A DNA stretch of 64,000 nt. Source: Pseudomonas nitroreducens (lineage in GTDB: Bacteria; Pseudomonadota; Gammaproteobacteria; Pseudomonadales; Pseudomonadaceae). Positions within the stretch are counted from its first letter, which is position 1. Each line of letters opens with the position of its first letter. Location: contig NZ_JACHLI010000032.1 in assembly GCF_014204515.1 (NCBI RefSeq), positions 27,365 through 91,364 of the forward strand, given 5' to 3'. Position numbers and translations under genes: made by a program. The notes beneath the pieces are model-generated. The model did no database searches. It was not told where the DNA came from and was given only the letters and a program-made list of their open reading frames with translations. Shown in pieces: positions 32,735-41,637 of the stretch.

Positions 32735-33175
32735 ATGCAAGACCAGAACAATCAGGGCACCAAGACCCCCATAGCTCGTGCACTCGGCTTTGCGTGCCTG
32801 AAATTCGCCCAGGTGCTTATGGCCATCGGCCTGATGCTCTTGATCTGGGCCTGTTTGCTCGGTTCCTGGAACTGGCCAAATTTGCTTCTTGCTGCGGCCG
32901 TGGTGGTCGGCATGTTCCTGGCCCAGGGGCATGGGTTCAAGCACGTGGTAGGGATGATTGGCTGCGCTATCGCAAGCGGCTGGATGCTACGTCTGATTAA
33001 TGAAGGCATAGACATCCACTCTCGAAGTATCACCAACGAGCAAGCAACCATCTTCGCAGTCGCTACCGTTTGCGGGTATGTGGTGTTCTACATCGCCTGC
33101 TACGTATACGGGGACAAGCACTTCAGGGCTTGGCTTGGTACCAAAACCAAGCCGGCGGAGAAGCCTGAAGCATGA
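32735..33175 (+). CDS. Multi-TM membrane protein
   Basis: A 146-residue inner-membrane protein with three or four hydrophobic segments and a Lys/Pro-rich tail. It overlaps the next gene by 4 nt. Not recognised. Confidence 0.6.
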   Translation: MQDQNNQGTKTPIARALGFACLKFAQVLMAIGLMLLIWACLLGSWNWPNLLLAAAVVVGMFLAQGHGFKHVVGMIGCAIASGWMLRLINEGIDIHSRSITNEQATIFAVATVCGYVVFYIACYVYGDKHFRAWLGTKTKPAEKPEA

Positions 33176-33537
33176 GCATCGCAATATCGATCAAAAACAG
33201 CCTTATGACATCCACCGCTAGGTTCGCAAAGACCTGGTTGTGGGGCCTCTGCGTGGGCGCTCTGATGCTAATCGCCGTCGAGTGCATCTTCATCTCGGCC
33301 TCTCTGGCCCTGCAGCTGCCAGACACTCAGCTGGTCAGCGCCACCATTTTGCTCGCCATCATTGTTCTGGGAGCAATCTTCGGCGATTCCGTGTGTTTAC
33401 TGATGATGTCAGGGGTATCGGCCAGCTGTGCCTTTCTCATCCCGAGCCACCAAGCCCTGTATGGACTGGTTGCTCTGGGCTGCTTGGCTTCGTACCTCAT
33501 GATCTGCCTGTTCCGCTTCAAACATGCATCTGACTAG
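33172..33537 (+). CDS. Multi-TM membrane protein
   Basis: A 121-residue, very hydrophobic inner-membrane protein with about four membrane segments. The 4-nt overlap with the previous gene indicates translational coupling. Not recognised. Confidence 0.6.
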   Translation: MSIAISIKNSLMTSTARFAKTWLWGLCVGALMLIAVECIFISASLALQLPDTQLVSATILLAIIVLGAIFGDSVCLLMMSGVSASCAFLIPSHQALYGLVALGCLASYLMICLFRFKHASD

Positions 33538-33546
33538 GAGTCCAGC

Positions 33547-33981
33547 ATGGCCGAATCCATTTCCCTGATCGACAGCGAATGCTCGCTGCAGAAGAAGATT
33601 GCCGCCGCCTTTGAGCTTCTGCGCGCGTGCGCAGTCCTCGATCCTGGCACCGAGGACGAGAAGTCCGAGCTGTTGGACGACATCAAGGCCGCTGAGTACT
33701 CCATTGAAGATGTCAAAGACCGGCTGTTCGAGCGCTTCGTCGGTGCTTCGCGCAAAGCCGTCTACCACCGGCTTTCTGATCTTGTGCCTGGCCTCTACGA
33801 GATGCCGGAGTCCGAGTGGCCGGCGGCCTTGAAACTGCCTGCCGACAAGATCGAGGCGTGGTCGGACACTCTCACCCCTCTGGAGAAGTACTACTTCGAA
33901 CACCACCGGGGGCACATGATTTTCCACGCTGTCACACTTCACGCCGAGTTCGGCCCCGAACCATTGGAGGAAGCATGCTGA
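33547..33981 (+). CDS. Hypothetical soluble protein, 144 aa
   Basis: A soluble acidic helical protein between membrane-protein genes. It overlaps the next gene by 7 nt. AGGAG precedes ATG 33547. Not recognised. Confidence 0.6.
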   Translation: MAESISLIDSECSLQKKIAAAFELLRACAVLDPGTEDEKSELLDDIKAAEYSIEDVKDRLFERFVGASRKAVYHRLSDLVPGLYEMPESEWPAALKLPADKIEAWSDTLTPLEKYYFEHHRGHMIFHAVTLHAEFGPEPLEEAC

Positions 33982-34328
33982 AGAAACTGCAGGCGGCATT
34001 CGACGAGCAACTGCCTGAGAGCCGGGCAGCATTCAACCTGGTGAGCAAGTACGTCAACTACGCCTTGCTGGCTCTCTACAGCAGCATACTTCTCTTCCAG
34101 CACCAGCCGACCCATCACTATATTCTCAGTGTATTCGTGACCTGTCTGTGCCTGGTCTGTGCCGTTTGCAATTCCTTCGCCAAAGAGGGCCCGCCGAACT
34201 GGCGACTGATGCTCAAGCAGAACCTCTACCGTATGGGTTTGAGCATTCAGGCACTTGCCGTCGTTGGCGCCATGTTCTTGGCCTATGACGCATACAGCCA
34301 CTACCCATTCCTGTTGTCTCAGGCCTGA
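33975..34328 (+). CDS. Three-TM membrane protein
   Basis: A 117-residue protein with a basic/amphipathic start and three hydrophobic segments in the last 90 residues. GGAGG lies 4 nt before ATG 33975. It ends 2 nt before the ftsB start, so the two are coupled. Not recognised. Confidence 0.6.
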   Translation: MLKKLQAAFDEQLPESRAAFNLVSKYVNYALLALYSSILLFQHQPTHHYILSVFVTCLCLVCAVCNSFAKEGPPNWRLMLKQNLYRMGLSIQALAVVGAMFLAYDAYSHYPFLLSQA

Positions 34329-34330
34329 CT

Positions 34331-34615
34331 GTGCGCTTCATGAGCCCCTACTGGCTGTTCCCCGTACTGCTCGGCACCCTGGGCGGACTCCAGTATCGCC
34401 TCTGGATCGGTGAGGGCAGCATCCAGAGCGCTCAGCGCCTGCAGGAGCAAATCCTCACCCAGCAGGCTGAGAATGAGCGCCTGGAGATGCGCAACCACAT
34501 GCTCGCCGCCGAGGTGGCTGAGCTTAAATCTGGAGCCGAAACGGTAGAGGAGAGGGCGCGCGGTGCTCTCGGAATGGTAAAGCAGAACGAACGGTTGTAT
34601 TTGCTGGCCAGATGA
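34331..34615 (+). CDS. ftsB: Cell-division protein FtsB
   Basis: A 94-residue protein of the FtsB/DivIC family. One N-terminal membrane segment containing the signature LQYRLWIGEGS, followed by a leucine-zipper-like coiled coil (RLQEQILTQQAENERLEMRN) and the conserved end EERARGALGMVKQNE. FtsB works with FtsL and FtsQ at the division septum and activates septal wall synthesis. The sequence is close to the Pseudomonas chromosomal protein I remember. GTG 34331 is the start, as the MRxxSPYWLF beginning is conserved. A plasmid copy could alter division timing, but partners FtsL and FtsQ are not in this window. Confidence 0.9.
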   Translation: MRFMSPYWLFPVLLGTLGGLQYRLWIGEGSIQSAQRLQEQILTQQAENERLEMRNHMLAAEVAELKSGAETVEERARGALGMVKQNERLYLLAR

Positions 34616-34638
34616 CGCCAATGTGTTGGTAGCAAACC

Positions 34639-34661
34639 CTCCTTTTGTGTAAAATTGGCAG
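34639..34661 (+). promoter_or_regulatory. CTCYTTTW-N6-AATTGCAG element, copy 9
   Basis: CTCCTTTT and AATTGGCAG at the 14-nt offset, with TAAAAT at the second block acting as a likely -10; 38 nt before the HD-kinase start. Confidence 0.55.
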
Positions 34662-34699
34662 ATCGGCAAGACTGCCGAGCGAATTTTACAGGTGATGTG

Positions 34700-35893
34700 A
34701 TGGACTACTACCAACTGGCAGAGCTTGTCCCGGATGCCGGCGCCAGCGTCAACTACGACGCCCTCTACGCGCTGATCCCCGACCTTCTGCTCCTCGCAGA
34801 CTCCCCTGGCGACCCGATCTGGCACGCCGAAGGCGATGTGCTGACCCACACCAAGATGGTCGTCGAGGCGATGATCAACGGCCAGGCCTACGCATCTGCG
34901 TCGGCCGAGGATCGCTTCATTCTCTTCTACGCCGCTCTGCTGCATGACATCTCGAAGCCGGCAACTGCCGTGATCGAGAACGGCAGGGTGAGCAATCCGA
35001 ACCACTCTCCACGTGGCGCCATCGACACCCGTATCCTCCTGTGGCGTGCAGGCGTACCCTTCGCTGCCCGTGAGACGATCTGCCGACTGATCCGCGTGCA
35101 CCAGGTGCCGTTCCACTGCCTGAAAGGTGACCGCAAGGGCAACAGCCCCGAGTTCATCATCGACCGGCTGTCCTGGGAGGTGCCGATCTGGATGCTGGCA
35201 GCCCTGGCGGAGGCGGACATTGAGGGCCGCATCGCCGAGGACATGCAGAAGGTGCTCGATGACATCGAGGTCTTCGCGCTGTTGGCCGAAGAGCGTGGCG
35301 TGCTGCGCACACCCCAGAAGTTCGCCAGCGTGTACACCCGCATGCGCTACTTCGATGGCGCCAACGTACTTCCTGAGTTCGAGCTGTTCCAGGAAGTCGT
35401 GGGCCCCGAGGTGATCGTCATGTGTGGCCTGCCGGCGAGTGGCAAGAACACCTGGGTTTCGAAGAATGCGCCGGGCCTTCCGGTTGTCTCCTTCGACGAC
35501 GCCCGTGATGACTTGGGACTGCGGCACGGGAAGAACGAGGGCATGGTGGCTCACCACGCTACCGACCTGGCCAAGAAGCTGCTGGCCTCGAAGACACCCT
35601 TCGTCTGGAACGCCACGCACCTGAGCGATCAGATGCGCAGCAAGACACTGACCCTGTGCCACAACTACCACGCCAACGTGCGCCTGGTGTATCTGGAGCA
35701 CCCGGAGGCAGTGCTGCTCTCGCGCAATAGCAAACGCGACAGCTCGCTCACCAACGCCGGACTGCTGGGCATGCTGCACAAATGGGAGCTTCCATTGCCC
35801 TGGGAAGCTGCCAGCGTCGAGTACTACGTCGAAGAGAAGCCGGCGCCGCGCAAGGCCAAGGCTGTTCAAACCACAGAACCGGGCGGCCGTTAA
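34700..35893 (+). CDS. HD-domain plus P-loop kinase fusion
   Basis: A 397-residue protein. The N-terminal half has an HD phosphohydrolase pattern (HAEGDVLTHTKMV near 42-53, LHDISKP with His82-Asp83, further His/Asp later). The C-terminal half is a P-loop kinase of the polynucleotide-kinase type: CGLPASGKNTW (Walker A, about 241-251), then FDDARDDLG and NATHLSDQMR. This combination is found in phage and plasmid proteins thought to act in RNA end-healing, where the HD domain removes a phosphate or cyclic phosphate and the kinase adds a 5' phosphate. The RNA-repair role is inference. AGGTG lies upstream of ATG 34700. Confidence 0.75.
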   Translation: MDYYQLAELVPDAGASVNYDALYALIPDLLLLADSPGDPIWHAEGDVLTHTKMVVEAMINGQAYASASAEDRFILFYAALLHDISKPATAVIENGRVSNPNHSPRGAIDTRILLWRAGVPFAARETICRLIRVHQVPFHCLKGDRKGNSPEFIIDRLSWEVPIWMLAALAEADIEGRIAEDMQKVLDDIEVFALLAEERGVLRTPQKFASVYTRMRYFDGANVLPEFELFQEVVGPEVIVMCGLPASGKNTWVSKNAPGLPVVSFDDARDDLGLRHGKNEGMVAHHATDLAKKLLASKTPFVWNATHLSDQMRSKTLTLCHNYHANVRLVYLEHPEAVLLSRNSKRDSSLTNAGLLGMLHKWELPLPWEAASVEYYVEEKPAPRKAKAVQTTEPGGR

Positions 35894-35927
35894 GCCGCCT
35901 CGTTTTTATCCGCGAAGGAAGCAGACC

Positions 35928-36269
35928 ATGAGCAATTCTCCGAGATCGATCATCGTTGGCCCGGCTGAACAGGTCGGCACCAACTGGATTCCGCGCATCA
36001 TGTCGCCGGAATCTTCGTCCATGGAAACCCAGTTCATCCGTGCGAACGACAAGTTCACGGAAGAGCAGTGCAACACCTTCCTGGACGAAAAGGCCCAGAT
36101 GTACCGAAGCAGCGGCATGCGTGTGATCCGGGTAAAGACCATGGAAGAACGCGACACCATCCTGACCTTCGTCCGCCAGAGCGCTGAAATGGCCATCAGC
36201 GGGCTGATTTCCCGTGCTAAGACCCACGGCCACGAAGACTCCTCCAAAGCTTTCTCCCTCGCGTCCTGA
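35928..36269 (+). CDS. Hypothetical protein, 113 aa
   Basis: A soluble protein with GGAAG upstream of ATG 35928. It opens a five-gene run to 39466 with gaps of 3 nt or overlaps. No motif recognised. Confidence 0.6.
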   Translation: MSNSPRSIIVGPAEQVGTNWIPRIMSPESSSMETQFIRANDKFTEEQCNTFLDEKAQMYRSSGMRVIRVKTMEERDTILTFVRQSAEMAISGLISRAKTHGHEDSSKAFSLAS

Positions 36270-36271
36270 CC

Positions 36272-36688
36272 ATGCATCCTTACATCCTCGCCAAGTTGTT
36301 GCGTGACCAAGCTGACCAGGTTCTTTGCCAGCTAGAGCTGCTTAGCGACAAGTTCAAGGATCTGCCCAGCGGAAAGCTCACCGGAGCCACGTATCACGGT
36401 CTTGGCCAGGCCCTGGAGGCCAGTCTTGAGCAGTTCCAGGCTGCTGTGCCGGCGCTCAAGCTCGAAGCCGAACGCCACGAGCGAGCCATCTGCGAAAGTC
36501 TACTGCCAAAGCTCCGCCCATTTGTTGGCAAAATCGAGCACCTCTATGCCGGCGACCTGGCGCAGATCCCTGGAGTTGAAGAGGGCGAGCTGCTGTACAT
36601 GCGCCTGAAGTCCATCGAAGACGTCGATTTCTGCATGCTCATCGCACACTGCGAGAAGATGTGCGGTGATCAGGGAATTGAGTCGTGA
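36272..36688 (+). CDS. Hypothetical helical protein, 138 aa
   Basis: An all-helical soluble protein with three cysteines near the C-terminus (DFCMLIAHCEKMC). It overlaps the next gene by 4 nt. Not recognised. Confidence 0.6.
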   Translation: MHPYILAKLLRDQADQVLCQLELLSDKFKDLPSGKLTGATYHGLGQALEASLEQFQAAVPALKLEAERHERAICESLLPKLRPFVGKIEHLYAGDLAQIPGVEEGELLYMRLKSIEDVDFCMLIAHCEKMCGDQGIES

Positions 36689-37569
36689 GCCAACCCAAGA
36701 GCAAGGTAATCCAGATGTCGGAAGGGGCATTCACTCTGCTCGATGGCCACCTGCAGAGCGCCAGTATGTCGCTGGGCATCGCCCTCAAGGAGTGCGAGTC
36801 GTCAGAGATCGCTGCTCTCGCGGAGCGCCTAAGCATCCTGAAGGTCGGTGTCGATGGGGCCCGAAACTTCCTGTCAACCGAGAGAATCCAGGTGCTTGAT
36901 AGCTCCGGCGTTGCCGGAATTGGCGACCTGGGGGTGACCGGATTGGCTCTTGGCGACCTGCTGGAGTTGATCGCCCGAATCAAGGCCACGCCGGCCGCCG
37001 AGATCGAGGCTCTGCTCAAAGCGCTACCTGACTATAAGCTCGAGGCGATCAAGAATATCGCCGTCAGGCGCGACGACATGACATCGGTGATGTTGTACTT
37101 GCTTCGTTTTCGCCCTAGCGTACAGCTGAATGTCGGCGGCTCATTTTTCCACATAATAAGCTGTACTCACCGCATAACTGCCATGCCAAACCCTACTGTG
37201 TGGTTCTCCGCCATCAAGGGTTCACACACCCTGAGTGGCGGGACTATTCAGCCGTACAATGAAGAAGCCATCGCTCATCGTTTTGGCATGAGGGCCCATT
37301 GCAGGGAGGTGAATCTTGTAGCCACCAATGGGCCAACCGTGATTCGCCTGAACGGCAATATCGCCATTGACCAAGACATTGACGATACCACTGCAAACGT
37401 CCATTGCTCGAGTTTCCATGATGGAACCTTCCAGTGCACCGTCGATTCAAACGGCCAATTCCCAGAGTTCATTCATGACATCCTCAGCGAGCTTAAGCCC
37501 CTTGCAATTAAGCTAGCGCTCGGCGAGGCGCTACGTAAGATCGTGCGCGATAAATCCCCCCTGGAGTAG
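36685..37569 (+). CDS. Hypothetical protein, 294 aa
   Basis: A two-part protein: residues 1 to about 140 are helical, the remainder (from GGSFFHIISCTHRI) is beta-rich. The second half is more AT-rich than the first, so the gene may be a fusion of pieces with different histories. Third gene of the five-gene run. Not recognised. Confidence 0.6.
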   Translation: MSQPKSKVIQMSEGAFTLLDGHLQSASMSLGIALKECESSEIAALAERLSILKVGVDGARNFLSTERIQVLDSSGVAGIGDLGVTGLALGDLLELIARIKATPAAEIEALLKALPDYKLEAIKNIAVRRDDMTSVMLYLLRFRPSVQLNVGGSFFHIISCTHRITAMPNPTVWFSAIKGSHTLSGGTIQPYNEEAIAHRFGMRAHCREVNLVATNGPTVIRLNGNIAIDQDIDDTTANVHCSSFHDGTFQCTVDSNGQFPEFIHDILSELKPLAIKLALGEALRKIVRDKSPLE

Positions 37570-37571
37570 AA

Positions 37572-38957
37572 ATGACTGAAGTGCCCAAGGTTCTCGCCGA
37601 TGTGAACGTCGAGCGCGACAGCAGCAAGCGCCTGCTGCACATTATCCCGGCCATGAAGGTTCCGGCATCCGTCCAGGCCATGATCAAGCATGGTGACGTG
37701 TCCCTCTCGATCTCGTCGTCACTGGGGCAGAACGTTCTTCCGGAGGGTGGGGTGGTACTGCGGCGCCCGTACCCCAACCCGATTTTCATCGTGGCCGGCT
37801 CCAATAACTCCCGCAACGGATGGGTGGTGGAGTTGCCTGATGGGCTCGATTTCCTTGAGTTGTCGTTCATCTGGAGCTTCTCGAACCCGCGCTTCATCCA
37901 CAAGCTCATGCAGCAGGCGGCGTACCTGAAACCTGAGTATCTGCCGGCAGGTGACAGGTGGGTTGTCGAACACGACATCACGATCTGCCTCAAGCCCGGT
38001 ACCGGCAACACGTTCACCTTCGACAGCGCGTTCTGGTCGGGGCAGAAGCCAGTTGCAGCACCGATCTACACTAAACCGGTTGGCCACCTGTTCTTTGAAC
38101 AAGAGGGGTCGAAAGGTCTGTCCTTCAGGACTGCATCCGGTAGGGCGCTCCTGGGTGAGCGCGAGCAGATCATCGGCTACGACATCGACGAATACGTGGT
38201 GATTCACGGTGTCCCGCTCGAGAAAGCAATGCTGACGATCAACGCCCACCAGGAGGAGCAACTCCACGAGCTGACCCACGCCGAAGGCTTCTCTACAAAC
38301 ACCGAAGAGCATCGGGCCAATGGCGCCCATGAGATGCCGGCGTCCGTACTGTGGCGCGCGGTCATGGAGGCCAGGCGCATTCCGTTTGACTTCAATTCGC
38401 TCCTACGCACAGAGCACCCCGGCGCCGGCTGGGCTGAACACCACCCAGCACTGAAGACGATCACGGACTGGTGGAAGTCAGCCGAGCGCCCTGGCACCCG
38501 ACTGGAGCCTGGCATGGCCATGCTCTGGGTGCGCGTTGAGGACAACGATAAATACCACTGCGGCAACCCAGAGCTTCCTGGCACCAGCATCGCAGGCTTC
38601 CTGCAAGATAGGTGCTCGCAGGCTACTGTCGGACAGCATCTTCTGGTTCGATTCAATTGTGGGGTAAAGGACTTCACCTTCGACGAAGGCTGTTTCACCA
38701 CGAAACTCCTGAATGGCTCCGAGGAGACCGAGGTCGGCATCGGTCGGGATGAATACCGGGCAGGTGAGTACGACGAGGCTACATTCAGCCTGGCGGCCCT
38801 GGCCGGCCTTCCTGAACGCTATCCTGAGGCCTGGCGCCAGCTTGTGCAGATGAAGGAGAGTGAGTCACCCGGTGTTCCTGACATCTCTCTCGAGGAGATT
38901 GTGCGTGCAGAGATCGGCGGCAGCGCTAACAAGGGCCGTCAAGGCGAACCAGTATGA
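37572..38957 (+). CDS. Hypothetical protein, 461 aa
   Basis: A long soluble, beta-rich protein without signal or membrane segments. A short helical stretch with HELTHAEGF occurs in the middle; it lacks the second half of a HExxH metalloprotease motif. The gene overlaps the next by 4 nt. Not recognised. Confidence 0.6.
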   Translation: MTEVPKVLADVNVERDSSKRLLHIIPAMKVPASVQAMIKHGDVSLSISSSLGQNVLPEGGVVLRRPYPNPIFIVAGSNNSRNGWVVELPDGLDFLELSFIWSFSNPRFIHKLMQQAAYLKPEYLPAGDRWVVEHDITICLKPGTGNTFTFDSAFWSGQKPVAAPIYTKPVGHLFFEQEGSKGLSFRTASGRALLGEREQIIGYDIDEYVVIHGVPLEKAMLTINAHQEEQLHELTHAEGFSTNTEEHRANGAHEMPASVLWRAVMEARRIPFDFNSLLRTEHPGAGWAEHHPALKTITDWWKSAERPGTRLEPGMAMLWVRVEDNDKYHCGNPELPGTSIAGFLQDRCSQATVGQHLLVRFNCGVKDFTFDEGCFTTKLLNGSEETEVGIGRDEYRAGEYDEATFSLAALAGLPERYPEAWRQLVQMKESESPGVPDISLEEIVRAEIGGSANKGRQGEPV

Positions 38958-39466
38958 CGGAAGTAGATACTCTCTGGCGGCTGACCATCAACGAGCTGCC
39001 AACAAACGTCCAGTGCGATCCGTGGGTTATGGCCTTCTCGCTGGTGTGCCCCAACTGGATCTTCAGGTCGCGATTCCAGGTCGGCTTTACGTGCGGTCTG
39101 ATCGAGGGGGATATGCCTGACGTGGTCGCCTGGCGACCGCTTCAGTCCTGGAAGGAAGCTTCCCGCGAACTCCCTCATGCTGACCGGACAGATCTGGAGC
39201 AGATACTTGGGGTGCAACTGCCACCGGGCCCGGCTCTCCCTGATCCCTTAGGGACTCTTGGAGAGGAGCATTACCCGCGCGTGATCGAGAAGGTTAAACG
39301 CCTGGGGGTTCGCCCATACTGGTGCAATGCAAAGGGCGAGTGTATGTGCGCGGGCTGCGCTAACCGCCATTTGTCGATTCAGGAGTTTGACTGCTGGATG
39401 AAGTACTCTCCCGAGAACATCGCCGTTTCTCGCTCCAGGCGCCAGTGTGAGGCCGACCATGATTGA
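38954..39466 (+). CDS. Hypothetical protein with C-terminal cysteine cluster
   Basis: A 170-residue protein, last gene of the five-gene run. Near the C-terminus YWCNAKGECMCAGCANRH places four cysteines and a histidine within 18 residues, a likely zinc-binding site. Not recognised. Confidence 0.6.
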   Translation: MTEVDTLWRLTINELPTNVQCDPWVMAFSLVCPNWIFRSRFQVGFTCGLIEGDMPDVVAWRPLQSWKEASRELPHADRTDLEQILGVQLPPGPALPDPLGTLGEEHYPRVIEKVKRLGVRPYWCNAKGECMCAGCANRHLSIQEFDCWMKYSPENIAVSRSRRQCEADHD

Positions 39467-39743
39467 GTCCAACATCTGGAAGGCAGTATCATTGAGGCTG
39501 AGTGTGCAAGTGCCTTCCCGCTCTCTAAATCCAGACAAGGCCCGCGTAGCGCCAGCCCCGGCCAGATCGTAAAGACGAGTAGGGGTGCGAGACAGGTAGC
39601 GGCTGTCCACCCCTTTTAGACTTGAGCTGGCCGACAGCTTGTCCGGTGCAACACTCTTGATTACTCTGCAGGCAAGATTAACCCCCACGCCTCTGACTGG
39701 TCGCATCCAGGCACGCGCACCAGGGGGTTAGTTGCTTCTGGGG
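39467..39743. other. 280-bp region without a gene
   Basis: Convergent gap between the five-gene run and a leftward gene. I see no convincing gene, terminator or repeat. Confidence 0.45.
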
Positions 39744-40187
39744 TTACGCTCTGCAGGCGCCGGCCGTTACTTTCGCGCCAGCCTTGAGCATGTCGATGGC
39801 CATGTGAGCTTCGCGCAATGCTGGGCCATTTACACCACTGCCTTTGTTCGCAAATTGGCTGTGCAGGCCCTTTCGAAGCGCCTCCCAGTCCTCAGCAGTG
39901 GCCATACTGGCCGACCACTCACTGCGATTGAAGTACCAGTGGTACCCACGGTGATGCTGGAACTTTGCAGGGGGTAGGGCCTGGTAACTCCACATGGCGT
40001 AGCGAGCTAGCAGCCCCTCAGCCTCGTAGCTGAAAAAGCCGCCGTCGGCGACGTCTTTCAAGCCCAGGGTGCCGTCCTGGTTCTTCTCCCAGGTCGCGGT
40101 GAAATCGCGATCAGCCTCGTACACGCAGCCCCAGGCAGCAGCGATCATCCGAAGCAGCTTCAGATCGGTCTGTTGCACGACAGACAT
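39744..40187 (-). CDS. Hypothetical protein, 147 aa
   Basis: A soluble protein rich in Trp and Tyr (YHWYFNRSEWSASMATAEDW). GGGGA lies before ATG 40187, which I prefer to an upstream in-frame start at 40235. Not recognised. Confidence 0.6.
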   Translation of the reverse strand: MSVVQQTDLKLLRMIAAAWGCVYEADRDFTATWEKNQDGTLGLKDVADGGFFSYEAEGLLARYAMWSYQALPPAKFQHHRGYHWYFNRSEWSASMATAEDWEALRKGLHSQFANKGSGVNGPALREAHMAIDMLKAGAKVTAGACRA

Positions 40188-40570
40188 GACAATCCCCAAA
40201 CAGGTTCGCGGCCGCACGGCGCCGGCCAGGCACACTTAGGAGAATAGCGGGGGTGTGGGCAGGGGGCAACGCCAGAGCATGGCCGAATTGGTTGGAAATT
40301 GCAGAAGGTTGTGCGGGGAGGCGGGCAGCCCGATGTTCTGAGCCACCCTGGGGACTGAAGGGGGAGGAGACCCCTCTTCTCCGGGCTCCTCAGTCCTTGA
40401 GCCCAGACTACGCCTGACTTTCCTGGCGCCCTTGACTTGAGTCAGGAATTTCAAACAGTTGTTTGAACGAGAGCTGAACGGGGCGCTAAATGGCTGCGAA
40501 ATGGCCTTAGGCTAGCTTCAGCCCTTGCTCCATTGTGATACTGCCGTAGAACGAGCACAGGAGGAGGATC
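40188..40570. other. Divergent intergenic region, 380 bp
   Basis: No gene. It holds a GC-rich half with an inverted GGAG/CTCC stretch, a GACTTGAGTC partial palindrome and an 18-bp inverted repeat at 40450-40467. The rightward promoter for the 40571 gene should lie in the last 60 bp. Confidence 0.4.
40450..40467. promoter_or_regulatory. PsrA-like operator palindrome
   Basis: Arms TTCAAACA and TGTTTGAA around GT. The core CAAAC-N4-GTTTG matches the published Pseudomonas PsrA box pattern (G/CAAAC-N2-4-GTTTG/C). PsrA is a chromosomal TetR-family regulator responsive to fatty acids, so the element may be tapping host regulation. Match is by eye. Confidence 0.5.
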
Positions 40571-41005
40571 ATGTACTACGTTCTCGACGTGTCCTTTGAG
40601 ACAAAGTGGTTGACCTTCAATGACCGCGACCCTGCAGTGGTGGCTCAGTGGCTGATCGACAACAATCGCTACCCGGCGGTGAAGACTGACATCCATGACG
40701 GCTTCTGGGTTTCCAGGAACGAAGACTTCCACTTCGGCTCTGCCGGCCTGATCAACAGGTTCGTGGAACACTTTGTCCCTGATGCCCTGAAGATCCGCGA
40801 CGAGCGCGTAAAGGCACGCTTCGCCGACCTGGGCCCTATGGGCCAGGAGCTTGCAAAGGAAGCCATCAAGGCCCTGGACGAGATGCGCGAGCGCGCTACT
40901 CGGCGCTTCGAGGAGGAGTTTCCTCCAGCGCAGGTGATTGAAGTCATTCCTGTCGCCGTGAGTCTTGTCCGCCCAAAAAAGACAGAGTCTGAGTTCTCCC
41001 TCTGA
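40571..41005 (+). CDS. Hypothetical protein, 144 aa
   Basis: A soluble protein with a helical, Arg/Glu-rich second half (ALDEMRERATRR). GGAGGAGG lies immediately upstream, one of the strongest ribosome-binding sites in the window, so high expression is likely. A possible PsrA-like box is 104 nt before it. Not recognised. Confidence 0.65.
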   Translation: MYYVLDVSFETKWLTFNDRDPAVVAQWLIDNNRYPAVKTDIHDGFWVSRNEDFHFGSAGLINRFVEHFVPDALKIRDERVKARFADLGPMGQELAKEAIKALDEMRERATRRFEEEFPPAQVIEVIPVAVSLVRPKKTESEFSL

Positions 41006-41104
41006 ACCCGAATATCAAGAAGGCTCAGACTTCGTCTCCAGAGTGGATTGTGCGCTGCGAAGCAGCACGACGTGTGATCGCCCCTCGGAACGTCTAGCAC
41101 CGAG

Positions 41105-41470
41105 CTAGTAGCCGGGGCAGTTGGCCTTGAACACAATCTGCGCAAGCTTTTGCGCACTCTCAGAATCTGCACCAGACGTTCTATTAAGACGTGAGTCTTG
41201 AAAGTACAGGTAGAGCTTGTTGGCATCGCCGAGGAAGACCGTTGCCTTTTCCCAGCCGGTATAGGCGCCGAGACGATTCTTCGAGTTCATCTCTACACAA
41301 TAGCTGTTCTTGCCGGGCTTCTTGAGGATGTTGCGCAGCATCACCGAGCTAGGGTCAATGAGATTGCTGTGCTTCATCAGCAACTCTTTGATGTTCTCTT
41401 CGTCGCTCTTGGCGCAGCCGGCGAGCATCAAGGGGAAAGCGAGTAGGGCGAGTATGCCTGCGGACTTCAT
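41105..41470 (-). CDS. Small lipoprotein, 121 aa
   Basis: A secreted lipoprotein: MKSAGILALLAFPLMLAGC gives a signal with lipobox LAGC (Cys19). The mature domain has two more cysteines that could pair. GGAAGG lies before ATG 41470. Envelope-located; family not recognised. Confidence 0.7.
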   Translation of the reverse strand: MKSAGILALLAFPLMLAGCAKSDEENIKELLMKHSNLIDPSSVMLRNILKKPGKNSYCVEMNSKNRLGAYTGWEKATVFLGDANKLYLYFQDSRLNRTSGADSESAQKLAQIVFKANCPGY

Positions 41471-41580
41471 ACGACCTTCCGTGGTTGCACAATGATGTGC
41501 TCATAGTATCCGTCAACATCTGCGACTCACAATAGCCACGATGCCAGGCCGGATGAGACCTGCCCTAAAGCTCCAAAATG

Positions 41581-41598
41581 TGACACAATGACATGATG
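41581..41598 (+). promoter_or_regulatory. TGACA-N3-TGACATGATG element, copy 2
   Basis: TGACACAATGACATGATG, 40 nt before the HNH-protein start. It matches the copy near 1731 at 15 of 18 positions. Confidence 0.5.
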
Positions 41599-41637
41599 AG
41601 GCCCAAGAGGGCCAAGGTTCTGCTCAAGGAGAGCGAA

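Noticed and set aside
39248..39706. Minus-strand 152-codon frame over the 38954-39466 gene
   Set aside because: Overlaps a coupled plus-strand gene and has arginine/serine-rich shadow composition.
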